From positions 306,882-370,881 of the forward strand of contig NZ_FOGT01000002.1 of the NCBI RefSeq assembly GCF_900111295.1: a stretch of 64,000 nt of DNA. The letters are read 5' to 3'. Positions 50,857-60,692 of the stretch are shown here, piece after piece. The notes under the pieces are model-generated. The model saw only the letters and a list, made by a program, of their open reading frames with translations, ran no database searches and was not told where the DNA came from. A program made the translations under genes and the position numbers. Position 1 is the first letter of the stretch, and the number at the start of each line of letters is the position of its first letter. The DNA comes from Salipaludibacillus aurantiacus (GTDB lineage Bacteria; Bacillota; Bacilli; Bacillales; Salisediminibacteriaceae).

Positions 50857-52323
50857 CTAATACCTCTCCTTTAAGGCTTCTTTAGCGACGAGCCGATCAT
50901 CAAAATCAAATGTCTGGTCCCCTATAATCTGATAAGTTTCATGCCCTTTTCCAGCAATTAAAATTACTTCATCCTCTTCAGCATTTTTTACCGCCTCAAA
51001 TATGGCTTCTTTCCTGCTTAAAATCATACTGTAATTATTATGGGCCATTCCACTCTTCATTTCATTTAATATCTCTTCAGGATCTTCAGAGCGCGGATTA
51101 TCTGAAGTTAAATAGACATAATCTGAAAGCTTTTCAGCGATAGCTGCCATTTTGGGGCGTTTCGTACGGTCCCTGTCTCCCCCGCATCCTACTACTACTG
51201 ATACTTTCCCCTTTGCAAACTCTCTGACTGTTTCCAATACGTTTTCCAGGCTGTCTGGCGTATGGGCGTAATCAACAATAACATGAACAGACGCGTCTGT
51301 GTCTACTTTTTCAAATCTGCCGGCCACCCCCTGTATTGCAGCCAGGCTTTCCTGAATTGTCTGAATCGGTACACCCGAGGCATACGAAGCGGCGGCGGCT
51401 GCAAGGGCATTATATACCGAGAAACGCCCGGTCATTTTTAATTGCACCGGGTATATTCTATTCCCCATACACAGCTGAAAATCTGTACCGGATTCGTGGA
51501 TATTGACTTCCGTTGCACGGAAGTCTGCTTTTTCGTCCATCCCGTAAGTAATTATGGGGACTGCTGTCATTGTTTCAATTAAATCAAAGTATGGGTCATC
51601 TATATTTAATACGGCGATATTCTGATGGTTCTCTTTGTAACCGTTACCGAGCTGAGAAAACAACAACCCTTTCGCCCGGGCATAATTATCCATTGTTTTG
51701 TGGTAATCCAAATGATCCTGAGTTAAATTAGTGAAAACACCCACATTAAAATCCACCCCGTGGACCCTTCCAAGCTCTAATGCATGGGAGGAGACTTCCA
51801 TCGTTACAGCTTCTACTCCTTCAGTGGCCATGTCAGAAAAAGCTTTTTGGAGTGTTAAAGAATCAGGCGTGGTGTTCTTAACTTTAATTTCCTTATTTTT
51901 ATATTTCATATACATTGTACCGATAATACTGGTTTCCATTGCATAATCGCTCAAAATCCTGTGGATAAGGTGAGTGGTTGTTGTTTTTCCGTTTGTACCT
52001 GTCACACCGATCATATGCATTGCTGAACTTGGCAGCCGATAGAAATGTGCCGCCATAATTGCCATCGCCCGTTTACTATCCCTGACTATAATCATCGGGA
52101 CATTTACAGGCAGCTCCCTCTCCGCAACTATTGCTGCCGCCCCCGCCTCAACGGCTTTAGCAGCAAAATCATGGCCATCCACAGTGAAACCTTCAATACA
52201 AAAAAATAAGTCGCCTTTTTTAACTTCTCTGTTATCCATGGCAAGATCATTTATGGTTGGATTGCTTTTTCCTATAAACTTATACGCCGGTAAACAACCG
52301 GCAAGTTCTTTCAGTTCAAACAT
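50857..52323 (-). CDS. murE: UDP-MurNAc-tripeptide synthetase (meso-diaminopimelate adding)
   Basis: A 488-residue Mur ligase. Walker A GVTGTNGKTTTTH, ligase motifs EVSSHAL and NLTQDHLDYH, and the substrate motif DNPRSEDP that marks meso-diaminopimelate rather than lysine. ATG at 52323 follows AGAGGGA. All catalytic motifs are present, in contrast to the next gene. Confidence 0.96.
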   Translation of the reverse strand: MFELKELAGCLPAYKFIGKSNPTINDLAMDNREVKKGDLFFCIEGFTVDGHDFAAKAVEAGAAAIVAERELPVNVPMIIVRDSKRAMAIMAAHFYRLPSSAMHMIGVTGTNGKTTTTHLIHRILSDYAMETSIIGTMYMKYKNKEIKVKNTTPDSLTLQKAFSDMATEGVEAVTMEVSSHALELGRVHGVDFNVGVFTNLTQDHLDYHKTMDNYARAKGLLFSQLGNGYKENHQNIAVLNIDDPYFDLIETMTAVPIITYGMDEKADFRATEVNIHESGTDFQLCMGNRIYPVQLKMTGRFSVYNALAAAAASYASGVPIQTIQESLAAIQGVAGRFEKVDTDASVHVIVDYAHTPDSLENVLETVREFAKGKVSVVVGCGGDRDRTKRPKMAAIAEKLSDYVYLTSDNPRSEDPEEILNEMKSGMAHNNYSMILSRKEAIFEAVKNAEEDEVILIAGKGHETYQIIGDQTFDFDDRLVAKEALKERY

Positions 52324-52383
52324 GTCTAATCCCTCTTTCACTTAAACGGATTCTAAATTAAACTCACATACCTCTGTTATATT

Positions 52384-54321
52384 TTACTGGTCGGGCGGGC
52401 TTTTGTCACCCATGTAAATGCGAATCGTAGAGCCGGCCTGAATTCTGATTCCCGGCTCAGGAGACTGGAGGAGAACTTCATCACCTTCCCCTTCGACTTC
52501 AAGGGAAAAATCGTAATAAGATTCGTGTATGTCTCTCACTGTCCTCCCTATTAAGTCGGGAACTTCCAAAAGCGGCGTATCGTTCCACATTAACTCTTTT
52601 TCGATCTGGTCCTCCCTTTTAGGAACTCCCATAGCCCTTAGTGAGTCTTCAATAATATTTCCTACAATCGGCGCAGCTACAATTCCGCCGAACTGGAGTG
52701 TATCTTTTGGATTGTCAACGGCTACATAAACAACAATTTCAGGTTCATCAGCAGGAGCGAAACCAATAAAAGAAACAATATGGTTATTTTCAAGGTATCT
52801 GCCATCTTTAGCTTTTTGTGCCGTACCTGTCTTCCCGCCAACCCTGTAACCATCAACGAAAGCACCCTTTCCAGTTCCTTTAGCCACTACATGCTCCAGG
52901 GCCGAACGGATTTGAGCTGAAGTCTCTTCAGATATTACCTTCCTTTTGGCTACTGGCTCTTGAGCTATAAGTGTCTGGCCTGTTAAAGGGTCTATCCATT
53001 CTTTAGCTAAGAACGGCTGGTATAAGTTTCCCCCGTTTATAGCAGCTGATACAGCTGCCACCTGCTGCAGAGGGGTGACTGAAACCCCTTGCCCGAAGGC
53101 TGTTGTGGCCAGTTCCAAAGGGCCTACTGCATCCTCCTCGAACAGTATCCCTTTCCCTTCTCCTTGCAAGTCTATGCCTGTTTCTTCACCAAAGCCAAAA
53201 CTACGAATATAATTAAATAATTTCTCTTTACCGAGCTTCTCTCCGAGTACTACAAATCCTGGGTTACAGGAATTCTGTACGACTTCAAGAAACGTTTGTG
53301 AGCCATGGCCGCCTTTTTTCCAGCAGCGGAGTTTATGTCCGGAGACTTCAATATAACCGGGGTCATGAAAGTTATCTTTCTCCAGATCCACCTTACCTTC
53401 TTCGAGGGCTGCCGCTAATGTAATTATTTTAAAAGTCGAACCAGGTTCATATTGGCTCCAAATCGGTTTATTCTGGTTATAAACTTCCGGTGGAACATCC
53501 TGAAAGTGTTCAGGGTTAAAACCCGGCCGTGAAGACATTCCTAATATTTCACCTGTATTAGGATTCATTGCAATCGCAATGGCCCCATCGGGATTATACA
53601 CGGCCTCCGCTTCATCCAGTTCCCGCTCTATTATCGTTTGCACGGATGCATCCACGCTCAACTTTAAATGCTGGCCATCGACGGGGGGTGAATAGCGGTC
53701 CGCAAGGTTTGGCATCCTTCTCCCTTTTGCGTCCGAATAAAACGAGACGTGGCCGGGTTCCCCGCTTAAAAACTCATCATAAAATAATTCAAGCCCGGTC
53801 AGCCCCTGATTATCTATTCCTGCAAATCCCAAAACATGGGATAAATAATCCCCTTTCGGATAGTGTCTCCGGTAATCTTCAGCTACATAGATGCCGTCCA
53901 GCTTTAGAAGCCTCACTTGATTTGCAAGATCGTTCGTAATTTTTCTACCCTCAGGGTTTATTCGAACGATTGATTCGTTTTTTGTCACCTTTTCGAACGC
54001 TTTTTCTTTTGAAAGTGATAGAACTTCTGACAGCTTTTCTGCAGTTTCTGCCGGATCCTTAATTTGTCTGGGAACGACAAGAAGAGAAGGAGCCGTTACA
54101 TTTGTGGCGAGTACTTCTCCATGCCGGTCCAGAATTTCTCCCCTTTTAGCTTCAAAAGGAATATTTCTGCCCCACAAATCTTCCGCTTTCTCCGAGATCT
54201 CATCTCCCATAACCACTTGTACATACCATAAACGCCCCATCATAATTGTAAAAAGAATGACCCCGGCGATTAACGTAAATATCAACCTTTTTCTCACTGT
54301 GACGAAAGACACCCTTTTCAT
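52384..54321 (-). CDS. spoVD: Sporulation class B penicillin-binding protein SpoVD
   Basis: A 645-residue monofunctional transpeptidase for cortex peptidoglycan. One N-terminal membrane helix (~12-33), dimerisation domain, transpeptidase with YEPGSTFKIITL (active Ser ~290), SxN as SCN, and GKTGTAQKAKDG, then one PASTA domain at the C-terminus. ATG at 54321 follows GGGGAGG. Partner of SpoVE. Confidence 0.95.
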   Translation of the reverse strand: MKRVSFVTVRKRLIFTLIAGVILFTIMMGRLWYVQVVMGDEISEKAEDLWGRNIPFEAKRGEILDRHGEVLATNVTAPSLLVVPRQIKDPAETAEKLSEVLSLSKEKAFEKVTKNESIVRINPEGRKITNDLANQVRLLKLDGIYVAEDYRRHYPKGDYLSHVLGFAGIDNQGLTGLELFYDEFLSGEPGHVSFYSDAKGRRMPNLADRYSPPVDGQHLKLSVDASVQTIIERELDEAEAVYNPDGAIAIAMNPNTGEILGMSSRPGFNPEHFQDVPPEVYNQNKPIWSQYEPGSTFKIITLAAALEEGKVDLEKDNFHDPGYIEVSGHKLRCWKKGGHGSQTFLEVVQNSCNPGFVVLGEKLGKEKLFNYIRSFGFGEETGIDLQGEGKGILFEEDAVGPLELATTAFGQGVSVTPLQQVAAVSAAINGGNLYQPFLAKEWIDPLTGQTLIAQEPVAKRKVISEETSAQIRSALEHVVAKGTGKGAFVDGYRVGGKTGTAQKAKDGRYLENNHIVSFIGFAPADEPEIVVYVAVDNPKDTLQFGGIVAAPIVGNIIEDSLRAMGVPKREDQIEKELMWNDTPLLEVPDLIGRTVRDIHESYYDFSLEVEGEGDEVLLQSPEPGIRIQAGSTIRIYMGDKSPPDQ

Positions 54322-54373
54322 AGTAACCTCCCCTGATATAAAGACAATTCGGCTTGGTTTACACATATGAAAA

Positions 54374-54401
54374 GAATGGACAGGTTAGAACCTATCCATT
54401 C
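54374..54401 (-). terminator. Hairpin between pbpB and spoVD
   Basis: Thirteen-base-pair stem with one mismatch (GAATGGACAGGTT with AACCTATCCATTC) just after the pbpB stop, followed by TTTTCATATG on the minus strand. It would separate vegetative pbpB from sporulation spoVD. Confidence 0.6.
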
Positions 54402-54413
54402 CAGCGTCTTCCT

Positions 54414-56630
54414 CTAATCCATAAAAAATTCTTCTTCATCTTCTTCATTTTCTTCTGTCTCATCCGGGCTATCGTTATCAGTTTCTATTTCTTCTTCCCT
54501 CTGCTCTTCTCCACTGGTTAACGACAGTTCAATAATCATCCGGTTAAGTCCTTTAAGGTTTCCTCCTGGGGGAGGCGTCTGTTTAGTGACAAACCCTGTG
54601 CCCTCGACTTCCATATCCACACCGGTTACTTTTTCAAGCAAATAGATGTTTCTTAATGACCAGTTTGATACGTCAGGCACTTCAGGATTTTCATCATCGG
54701 TCATTAAAATCACTTTTTCCCCGTACATTAATTCCGTTCCTTGAGCATGTGACTGGCGAATAACAGATTCACCATCTCCAATTAAAGTAACTTTAAGCCC
54801 CTGTTCTGCTAATTCCTCTTTTACTGATTGGGCATTTTCCCCCTCATAATCATCAAGCTCAATATTCTCGTGCACCGAAGCTACTTCATCTTCTTCAGTA
54901 GGAGTAATATTTAAATATTGTAAACTTTGTTCCATAACTTGCTTAAAAATCAGAGAGACTGGTTCAGACCCTACTTGGTGGCCTTCAAGGTCCGGCCGGT
55001 CCACTGCCACGTAAACCACTACTTCAGGGTCGTCTGCCGGCGCCATACCGAGAAAAGAATGAATGTGGTTTCCATGGCCGGCTAAATATCCTCCGCCTTC
55101 CTGAGGAATCTGCGCTGTTCCCGTTTTACCGGCTACATCAAACCCTTCGATTGCAAACGGCCTTCCTGTTCCCTCTTCTGCAGTCACAACAGTTTCTAGT
55201 ATTTCCAATACTTGATTAGCCGTTTCTTCAGAAACAGGTTCCCCTTTTATTTCAGGTTCATTCTCGTGCACTACTTCTCCCTTTTGGGAATCTACAATTC
55301 GGTCAATCACAAAAGGAGTCATCATTTTACCGCCATTCGCTATCGCAGTGGCCGCCTGAATCTGCTGGATTGGTGTGATTGCAGTTCCTTGTCCAAAGGC
55401 TGTAGTTGCTGCATCAATTGTATATTGCTCTGCAATCAGCCCCGGACTTTCATTTGGTAAATCTATTCCAGTGACATCCCGGAATCCAAAAGCATCAATA
55501 TAATTATAAAGCGACTCCGGACCTAATTTTTCAAGGGCTAATTTGGAAAAAGCAACATTTGAAGATCGTTGGACCCCTTCATTATAAGTGATTTCTCCCC
55601 AGCCCCTGCCCTGGTTATGGTCTCTTACAGTCCGGTCAGTTACTTCGTAAGAGCCCGATTCAAAGGTTTCCTCACCGTTATAGACCCCTTCCTCGATAGC
55701 GGCTGCAAGTGAAAACACCTTCATGGTGGACCCCGGCTCAAAACTTGAAGTGACATTAAAGTTTGTATAGTTTTCAATATCTTCGTACTGGTTTGGATTA
55801 AAACTGGGACGGTTAGACATGCCGAGTATTTCTCCGGTTTTAGCATTGGCTACAATAGCCATCATTCTTTCGGGGTCATACTCTTCCTGAACTTGATTCA
55901 TCGTCTGCTCAATAGCCATTTGGATCCGTGAATCTAAAGTCAGGTAGACATCTTTTCCATTTTCAGGTTCCTCAATGAATTCTTCCGCGTTAACCAGCCG
56001 GCGGTTTCTTCCGTCCTTCTGATAAGTGATCTGTCCGTTCTTCTCTTTTAAATAGTCATCCAGGCTGCTTTCAAGACCCATCCGGGCCACAGACATGTCT
56101 CTTTCTGTATAGCCGAGTATATGAGAAGCAAACGTCTGTTTCGGATAATATCTCCGCGGGTCTTCCCTGAATAAAATTCCATCCAGCTCCAGCTTTTCTA
56201 CTTCTCTTTTTTTCTCAAAGCTGATATTTTTAGCTTTCGGCCCCAATTCTACCTGCACGGCATCTCTTGTCAGCATACCTTCCAGCTGCTGAGGATCCAT
56301 ATCCAGAACCTGTCCCAATTTTTGGGCTGTTTCACGGGGATCTTCTACGTAACTTTCAAACCGTTCATCTAAAATAGCGATGATGGTATAGGAGGAAATC
56401 TCCTCTGCCAATACATCGCCATTTCTGTCATGAATAGAACCTCTTTTACCTTCTATTGTCTGAGTTTGCGACCATCTCTGATTCAACAGCTCTTCCAAGT
56501 CCGTACCCTGAACTTCCTTTGCTGCCTGTATGTATACGAACCTGGAAAAAAGAACGAATACGGCAAGAAGCAAAAGAGACAAAAACAGGAGAGCCCGTTT
56601 TGTCAGCCGGTTCATCTTTACTTCTTCCAC
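54414..56630 (-). CDS. pbpB: Penicillin-binding protein 2B
   Basis: A 738-residue class B PBP, the septal transpeptidase. One membrane helix (~13-33), dimerisation domain, transpeptidase with SFEPGSTMKVFSL (active Ser ~300), SSN (RSSNVAF), and GKTGTAQIP; two PASTA-like segments follow and an acidic tail of ~40 residues closes the protein. The GTG at 56630 follows GAGGAGGT. Essential in B. subtilis and recruited with FtsL and DivIB. Confidence 0.95.
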   Translation of the reverse strand: MEEVKMNRLTKRALLFLSLLLLAVFVLFSRFVYIQAAKEVQGTDLEELLNQRWSQTQTIEGKRGSIHDRNGDVLAEEISSYTIIAILDERFESYVEDPRETAQKLGQVLDMDPQQLEGMLTRDAVQVELGPKAKNISFEKKREVEKLELDGILFREDPRRYYPKQTFASHILGYTERDMSVARMGLESSLDDYLKEKNGQITYQKDGRNRRLVNAEEFIEEPENGKDVYLTLDSRIQMAIEQTMNQVQEEYDPERMMAIVANAKTGEILGMSNRPSFNPNQYEDIENYTNFNVTSSFEPGSTMKVFSLAAAIEEGVYNGEETFESGSYEVTDRTVRDHNQGRGWGEITYNEGVQRSSNVAFSKLALEKLGPESLYNYIDAFGFRDVTGIDLPNESPGLIAEQYTIDAATTAFGQGTAITPIQQIQAATAIANGGKMMTPFVIDRIVDSQKGEVVHENEPEIKGEPVSEETANQVLEILETVVTAEEGTGRPFAIEGFDVAGKTGTAQIPQEGGGYLAGHGNHIHSFLGMAPADDPEVVVYVAVDRPDLEGHQVGSEPVSLIFKQVMEQSLQYLNITPTEEDEVASVHENIELDDYEGENAQSVKEELAEQGLKVTLIGDGESVIRQSHAQGTELMYGEKVILMTDDENPEVPDVSNWSLRNIYLLEKVTGVDMEVEGTGFVTKQTPPPGGNLKGLNRMIIELSLTSGEEQREEEIETDNDSPDETEENEEDEEEFFMD

Positions 56631-56666
56631 CGGAATCTACCTCCTCACAAAACAATCAAAGGAGAA

Positions 56667-57038
56667 TTATTCATTACCATGAATAACTTTCACGCTTTGG
56701 TCATTTAACTTCATACCTAAATCGTTCTGGGCGATATAAAGAATTCTTTCAGGATCTGACAACTCTTTGACTTGTAAAGACAAGCCGTCATTAATACTTT
56801 GCTGCTGGGTGATTTGAGTTTCTGTCTGCTGCATTTCATGGTTGAGAGAATACATTTCCGCGTAGTTTGACAGGATAAGATAGGCTGCAAACACCACAGC
56901 TATTAAAGCCATAAAGTAAATCCCTTTTTCGCCTTTTGTTATACCGCCTTTAAAAACAAGCTCTTTTACTTTTTTAGTCTGCCGGTCATGCTGCGGGGCA
57001 TAAGTCTCTTGCGCTCTTTTCTGAACTAATGGGCTCAT
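56667..57038 (-). CDS. ftsL: Cell division protein FtsL
   Basis: A 123-residue bitopic protein: charged cytoplasmic tail, one membrane helix (~40-58), and a periplasm-facing coiled coil (HEMQQTETQITQQQSINDGL). It pairs with DivIC and activates PBP2B. Starts 12 bp after rsmH. Confidence 0.92.
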   Translation of the reverse strand: MSPLVQKRAQETYAPQHDRQTKKVKELVFKGGITKGEKGIYFMALIAVVFAAYLILSNYAEMYSLNHEMQQTETQITQQQSINDGLSLQVKELSDPERILYIAQNDLGMKLNDQSVKVIHGNE

Positions 57039-57050
57039 TTACATTCCTCC

Positions 57051-57986
57051 TTAAATATTTTTTTCTGCAATCCTCAGTTTAGCTGAATGGGCACGATTAT
57101 TAACTTCCAGTTCTTCCTCATTTGCCGTTATAGGCTTTCTGTTAATTAGTTTCAGTTCAGGTTCAAATTCTTCAGGTATAACAGGAAGTCCTTTTGGCAG
57201 GTCAGGGTAGCTGCTTTTATTTTTAAATACTTGCTTACAGATCCGGTCTTCCAGCGAGTGGAAAGTAATGACAGCAATCCTGCCTCCTTGTTTAGTTAAG
57301 GTAACAGCGTCTTCAAGAGCTTGCTTAAAGACATTCAACTCGTCATTAACAGCAATTCTGATTGCCTGGAATGTACGTTTAGCCGGATGTCCTCCCTTTC
57401 TTCTGGCAGGTGCAGGGATCCCCTCTTTAATGACTTCTACAAGTTCAAAAGTAGATGTAATTGGAGATGTCTCCCGTTTTTTCTCAATCTTCCTTGCTAT
57501 TTGCTTGGCAAACTTTTCTTCTCCGTAGCGGGATAAAATCTGAGCGAGTGACTGAAAGCTCCACTCATTAACTACTTCATAAGCTGTGAGTGGTTTAGTC
57601 TGATCCATTCTCATATCAAGAGGGGCGTCAAACCGGTAGCTGAATCCTCTTTCTGGCTCATCAAACTGCGGAGATGAAACGCCCAAATCAAACACAAACC
57701 CATCCACATTCTCTATATTTCTGTTCCCCAGTTCTTCTTTTAAGTATTGAAAATTGTTATGTACAAAATCAATCTGGGCTGAGTAAGGTTTCAAACGTTC
57801 TTTAGCATGTTCAATTGCCTTAATATCCTGATCAAAAGCAATCAGCCTTCCATCGGAAGAAAGTTCGTGTAAAATTCTTTCACTATGTCCGCCACCGCCC
57901 AATGTACAATCCACATATATTCCATGCGGGTTAATATTCAGCCCTTTTACTGTTTCTTCCTTTAAGACGGTATCGTGTTCAAACAA
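57051..57986 (-). CDS. rsmH: 16S rRNA m4C1402 methyltransferase RsmH
   Basis: A 311-residue SAM enzyme (MraW). SAM motif [15 protein letters not shown] (~27), [19 protein letters not shown], and VNDELN with ITFHSLEDR. It methylates N4 of C1402 in 16S rRNA. Confidence 0.96.
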   Translation of the reverse strand: MFEHDTVLKEETVKGLNINPHGIYVDCTLGGGGHSERILHELSSDGRLIAFDQDIKAIEHAKERLKPYSAQIDFVHNNFQYLKEELGNRNIENVDGFVFDLGVSSPQFDEPERGFSYRFDAPLDMRMDQTKPLTAYEVVNEWSFQSLAQILSRYGEEKFAKQIARKIEKKRETSPITSTFELVEVIKEGIPAPARRKGGHPAKRTFQAIRIAVNDELNVFKQALEDAVTLTKQGGRIAVITFHSLEDRICKQVFKNKSSYPDLPKGLPVIPEEFEPELKLINRKPITANEEELEVNNRAHSAKLRIAEKNI

Positions 57987-58016
57987 CCAGCATCTCCTCC
58001 TTTCCGATTAAATTTT

Positions 58017-58448
58017 TTAAAGTTCAAAATCTACAATACCTTCAGCTATTTCCGCAAAAGATTCTTCAGACTCTGCAAAATAGTCTTCCCAAATCGCTTT
58101 ACTCCAAATCTCTACGCGGTTTGAGACCCCTATGACCACACATTCTTTGTCCAGGGCAGCATAGCTTCGCAAAGTAGATGCAATATTCACTCTTCCCTGT
58201 TTATCTAATTCACATTCTGTAGCCCCTGAAAAGAAAAATCTTGTAAAGGCACGTGCATCCTTTTTTGTAAAAGGCAGTGTTTTTAATTTCTGTTCTAATT
58301 GCTGCCATTCTTTTTCAGGGTAAACAAATAAGCATTTGTCCATTCCTCTAGTTACTACGAAAGTGGATCCCAGTCCGTCACGGAATTTCGCTGGAATGAT
58401 CATCCGGCCTTTGTCATCAATATTATGATGATACTCTCCCATGAACAT
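58017..58448 (-). CDS. mraZ: Transcriptional regulator MraZ
   Basis: A 143-residue protein with two SpoVT-AbrB-like halves ([21 protein letters not shown] and [14 protein letters not shown]). MraZ forms rings and controls the dcw cluster by binding direct repeats at its own promoter. ATG at 58448 after GGAGGTGG; five candidate boxes lie just upstream. Confidence 0.95.
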   Translation of the reverse strand: MFMGEYHHNIDDKGRMIIPAKFRDGLGSTFVVTRGMDKCLFVYPEKEWQQLEQKLKTLPFTKKDARAFTRFFFSGATECELDKQGRVNIASTLRSYAALDKECVVIGVSNRVEIWSKAIWEDYFAESEESFAEIAEGIVDFEL

Positions 58449-58465
58449 CCGGGTCCACCTCCTCC

Positions 58466-58512
58466 CCACTTTATAACACTAATTTACCACATCCCCCCAC
58501 TTTTAACCACTT
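58466..58512 (-). promoter_or_regulatory. Candidate MraZ operator, five phased GTG(G/T) boxes
   Basis: On the minus strand boxes AAGTGG, AAGTGG, ATGTGG, TAGTGT and AAGTGG start their GTG at 58510, 58500, 58490, 58479 and 58469, so spacing is 10, 10, 11 and 10 bp, one helical turn. MraZ in other bacteria binds short G-rich direct repeats with ~10-bp period before mraZ. Confidence 0.65.
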
Positions 58513-58531
58513 AGTTTTCAAAAAAAATATT

Positions 58532-58562
58532 AAAAAAAACACTACGGTTTTCACCATAGTGC
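58532..58562 (-). terminator. Terminator of bshC
   Basis: Eight-base-pair stem CACTACGG/CCATAGTG (one G-U) with TTTTTTTT following on the minus strand, just before the mraZ promoter region. Confidence 0.8.
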
Positions 58563-58563
58563 T

Positions 58564-60198
58564 TTATAAATAGACATAAATATGGCTGGCAGAACATATA
58601 CTTTCTTTCTTCTCCATTAAGCCCGAAACAGTCCTGTCCACAAGGTCAGGTCCGTACCTGTTAAGAAAAGGAAAAATATTTAAATGACGCTCCTGCCATT
58701 TATTATGAGGCCGTACCTCAGCCTCTATCTGATTAAAACGTGTCAGATGAGTGTTATTTTGAGATAACATCAGTTGATTGATTTTCCTCTCGTAATCTTT
58801 TAATTCATTATTTATTTTACTTTCAAACTGGTTACTGATTGCAGAAGCGTTCTTTCCGATCGGGCTTAGCCTGCCCCGTATTTTCTCAGCCAATTCTTTT
58901 AACTCTTGTTCCGTTTCTTCAAAGACTTTTCTTTCATCCACTTTTTTTTGCCTGGCTAGAAAATTACTTTGGAAGTCTGTTAAGCCATCCATAGTCACCG
59001 TTTTTACATCCATCTTATATTTTTTTAGATTTTTCTCAGTACTACGTGATAAATAGGTCAAGTGATAACGCGGAAAAACAACAGGCATTTTTCTGTCAAA
59101 TGAGTGAAATACTTTTTTCAGAACACCCCAGTATTTTAATTCTCCAGGGCCAGCTATGAAAGAATGGACCGGGAGAAGAAATTCCTGCATAAGAGGGCGG
59201 GTTACTACATTGTTGCTCAATTGTATTTTCCCATCCTCCACTTGATAAAGGAAGTCATCCTCTGACCATATACGTTCCCCATGTTTCTCTTTAAACCCTT
59301 CTTCTGTCCGTTCCAGTAAAAAGCGCTGCCGCCCTTCATGATAGAAAAGGTGCGCATTATTTTCATCAGTTTCTATCGGTTCGCCATAAGCGCTTACTTT
59401 CATTTCCTCTGCCTGTTTCAAAAAAGCACGCTGAATGGCCGCATTATTTCGGACCATAGAGGTAAAGAAAGGTCGTTCAATTTCCCGTATAGCAGGGTCA
59501 GCCGCATCCATCAGTACAAGGTCTGTGTCTTTAAAGAGACGGTGAAGCACCCTTGCACACCATTCAGTATAGGTTAATTTTCCGGATAACTCATTCATTA
59601 AAGTGTCATAAAGTTCCCTTGTAAAAGAGGTTTCTTCCAAACAGAGAAAAGCTTCTTTTAGTTCGTATTTGGCTTTTTCAAGATTAACATTTCTTTCGGA
59701 CATCGGTTGTTTTATATCGTTTCTTTCAGGTATTCTCACTTTTCTGACATCTGTTTTTTCATAAAAATAAGTATGATTGACCTCATCAATATCATGATCT
59801 TCACCTGCAATCCAGAACAACGGAACGACAGGAGCATCAAGCTTTTCCTCTAATTTTTTCGATTCTACTAATATAGTAATAATTTTATTAACGGTATACA
59901 GCGGCCCTGTTAATAGTCCTGCCTGCTGCCCGCCCACCACTGTAACACTATTCTTATCCCTAAGGCGTTCTATTTGATGGAAGGCCCGTTCTGAGGGATG
60001 ATATTTTCTGTTAAAGTTCATAAGCGCTTCAACCAGCTCTTCACGGGGAAAAGCTCTGTTTTTTAATTCTTCATAGCGGGAGACACAGTCTATTGAGCCG
60101 AGACCGTAGTCATAAAAGGATAAAATCTGTTTATCTCCGTTTAAATAGCTATGTATAAATGAATTTTCCTGGTAAGTGGTCTCAATTCTAAACTGCAT
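58564..60198 (-). CDS. bshC: Bacillithiol biosynthesis cysteine-adding enzyme
   Basis: A 544-residue protein that adds Cys to glucosaminyl-malate, the last step of bacillithiol synthesis. Rossmann-like segment VTVVGGQQAGLLTGPLYTV (~92), PLFWIAGEDHDIDEV (~125) and a C-terminal coiled coil (~430-480) match BshC. ATG at 60198 with AAAGG upstream; a TTG three codons earlier overlaps that site. Place next to mraZ is as in B. subtilis. Confidence 0.94.
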   Translation of the reverse strand: MQFRIETTYQENSFIHSYLNGDKQILSFYDYGLGSIDCVSRYEELKNRAFPREELVEALMNFNRKYHPSERAFHQIERLRDKNSVTVVGGQQAGLLTGPLYTVNKIITILVESKKLEEKLDAPVVPLFWIAGEDHDIDEVNHTYFYEKTDVRKVRIPERNDIKQPMSERNVNLEKAKYELKEAFLCLEETSFTRELYDTLMNELSGKLTYTEWCARVLHRLFKDTDLVLMDAADPAIREIERPFFTSMVRNNAAIQRAFLKQAEEMKVSAYGEPIETDENNAHLFYHEGRQRFLLERTEEGFKEKHGERIWSEDDFLYQVEDGKIQLSNNVVTRPLMQEFLLPVHSFIAGPGELKYWGVLKKVFHSFDRKMPVVFPRYHLTYLSRSTEKNLKKYKMDVKTVTMDGLTDFQSNFLARQKKVDERKVFEETEQELKELAEKIRGRLSPIGKNASAISNQFESKINNELKDYERKINQLMLSQNNTHLTRFNQIEAEVRPHNKWQERHLNIFPFLNRYGPDLVDRTVSGLMEKKESICSASHIYVYL

Positions 60199-60272
60199 AT
60201 TTTTCAACCTTTCTGTAAGTGTAAACGGCGGATTTTCCCAATCCTTTCAGACACCTGTTAAAATTCTGTTTA

Positions 60273-60301
60273 ATTATAACAGAAGACGCACGGTGTACCA
60301 A
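60273..60301 (-). promoter_or_regulatory. Sigma-A promoter of bshC
   Basis: TTGGTA (60301-60296) and TATAAT (60278-60273) on the minus strand, 17 bp apart, ~75 bp before the bshC start. Confidence 0.7.
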
Positions 60302-60311
60302 TTAATTGACC

Positions 60312-60692
60312 TTAAGCAAGGATCCGGAAAATCATGCCATATATCACGAGGATAAAATAAAGTATGAAAAATACTACAAACTGAAAACGCCACACCCCTT
60401 TAAATAAGCGCTGCAACTTAATGTCCTCGTAATTCTTCCAGTGTAAAACAGTAAATATTAGAGCTGTAAACAGAAAAAAAAGAACAATCATCCATCCTGT
60501 ATGAATTCGCCATATTTCCAAAAATAAAAAATACACGGAAATAATGAACAGTAAAACTGTACTGTCTACAGCTATTTTAAAGGAGACCTGTTTATTCCTG
60601 GTAGTTTTTACAGAAACAAAATAAATGATATACAAACCTATCAACGGAACGGTAACAAGTGTCGCAGCTAAAAAAGCTGTGAATTCAATCAT
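60312..60692 (-). CDS. DUF3397 family membrane protein
   Basis: A 126-residue protein with four predicted membrane helices (about 3-25, 40-58, 66-82, 98-120). Matches the DUF3397 family seen between panE and bshC in many Bacillaceae. Function unknown. ATG at 60692 with TGGAGGAT, 7 bp inside the panE end. Confidence 0.75.
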   Translation of the reverse strand: MIEFTAFLAATLVTVPLIGLYIIYFVSVKTTRNKQVSFKIAVDSTVLLFIISVYFLFLEIWRIHTGWMIVLFFLFTALIFTVLHWKNYEDIKLQRLFKGVWRFQFVVFFILYFILVIYGMIFRILA

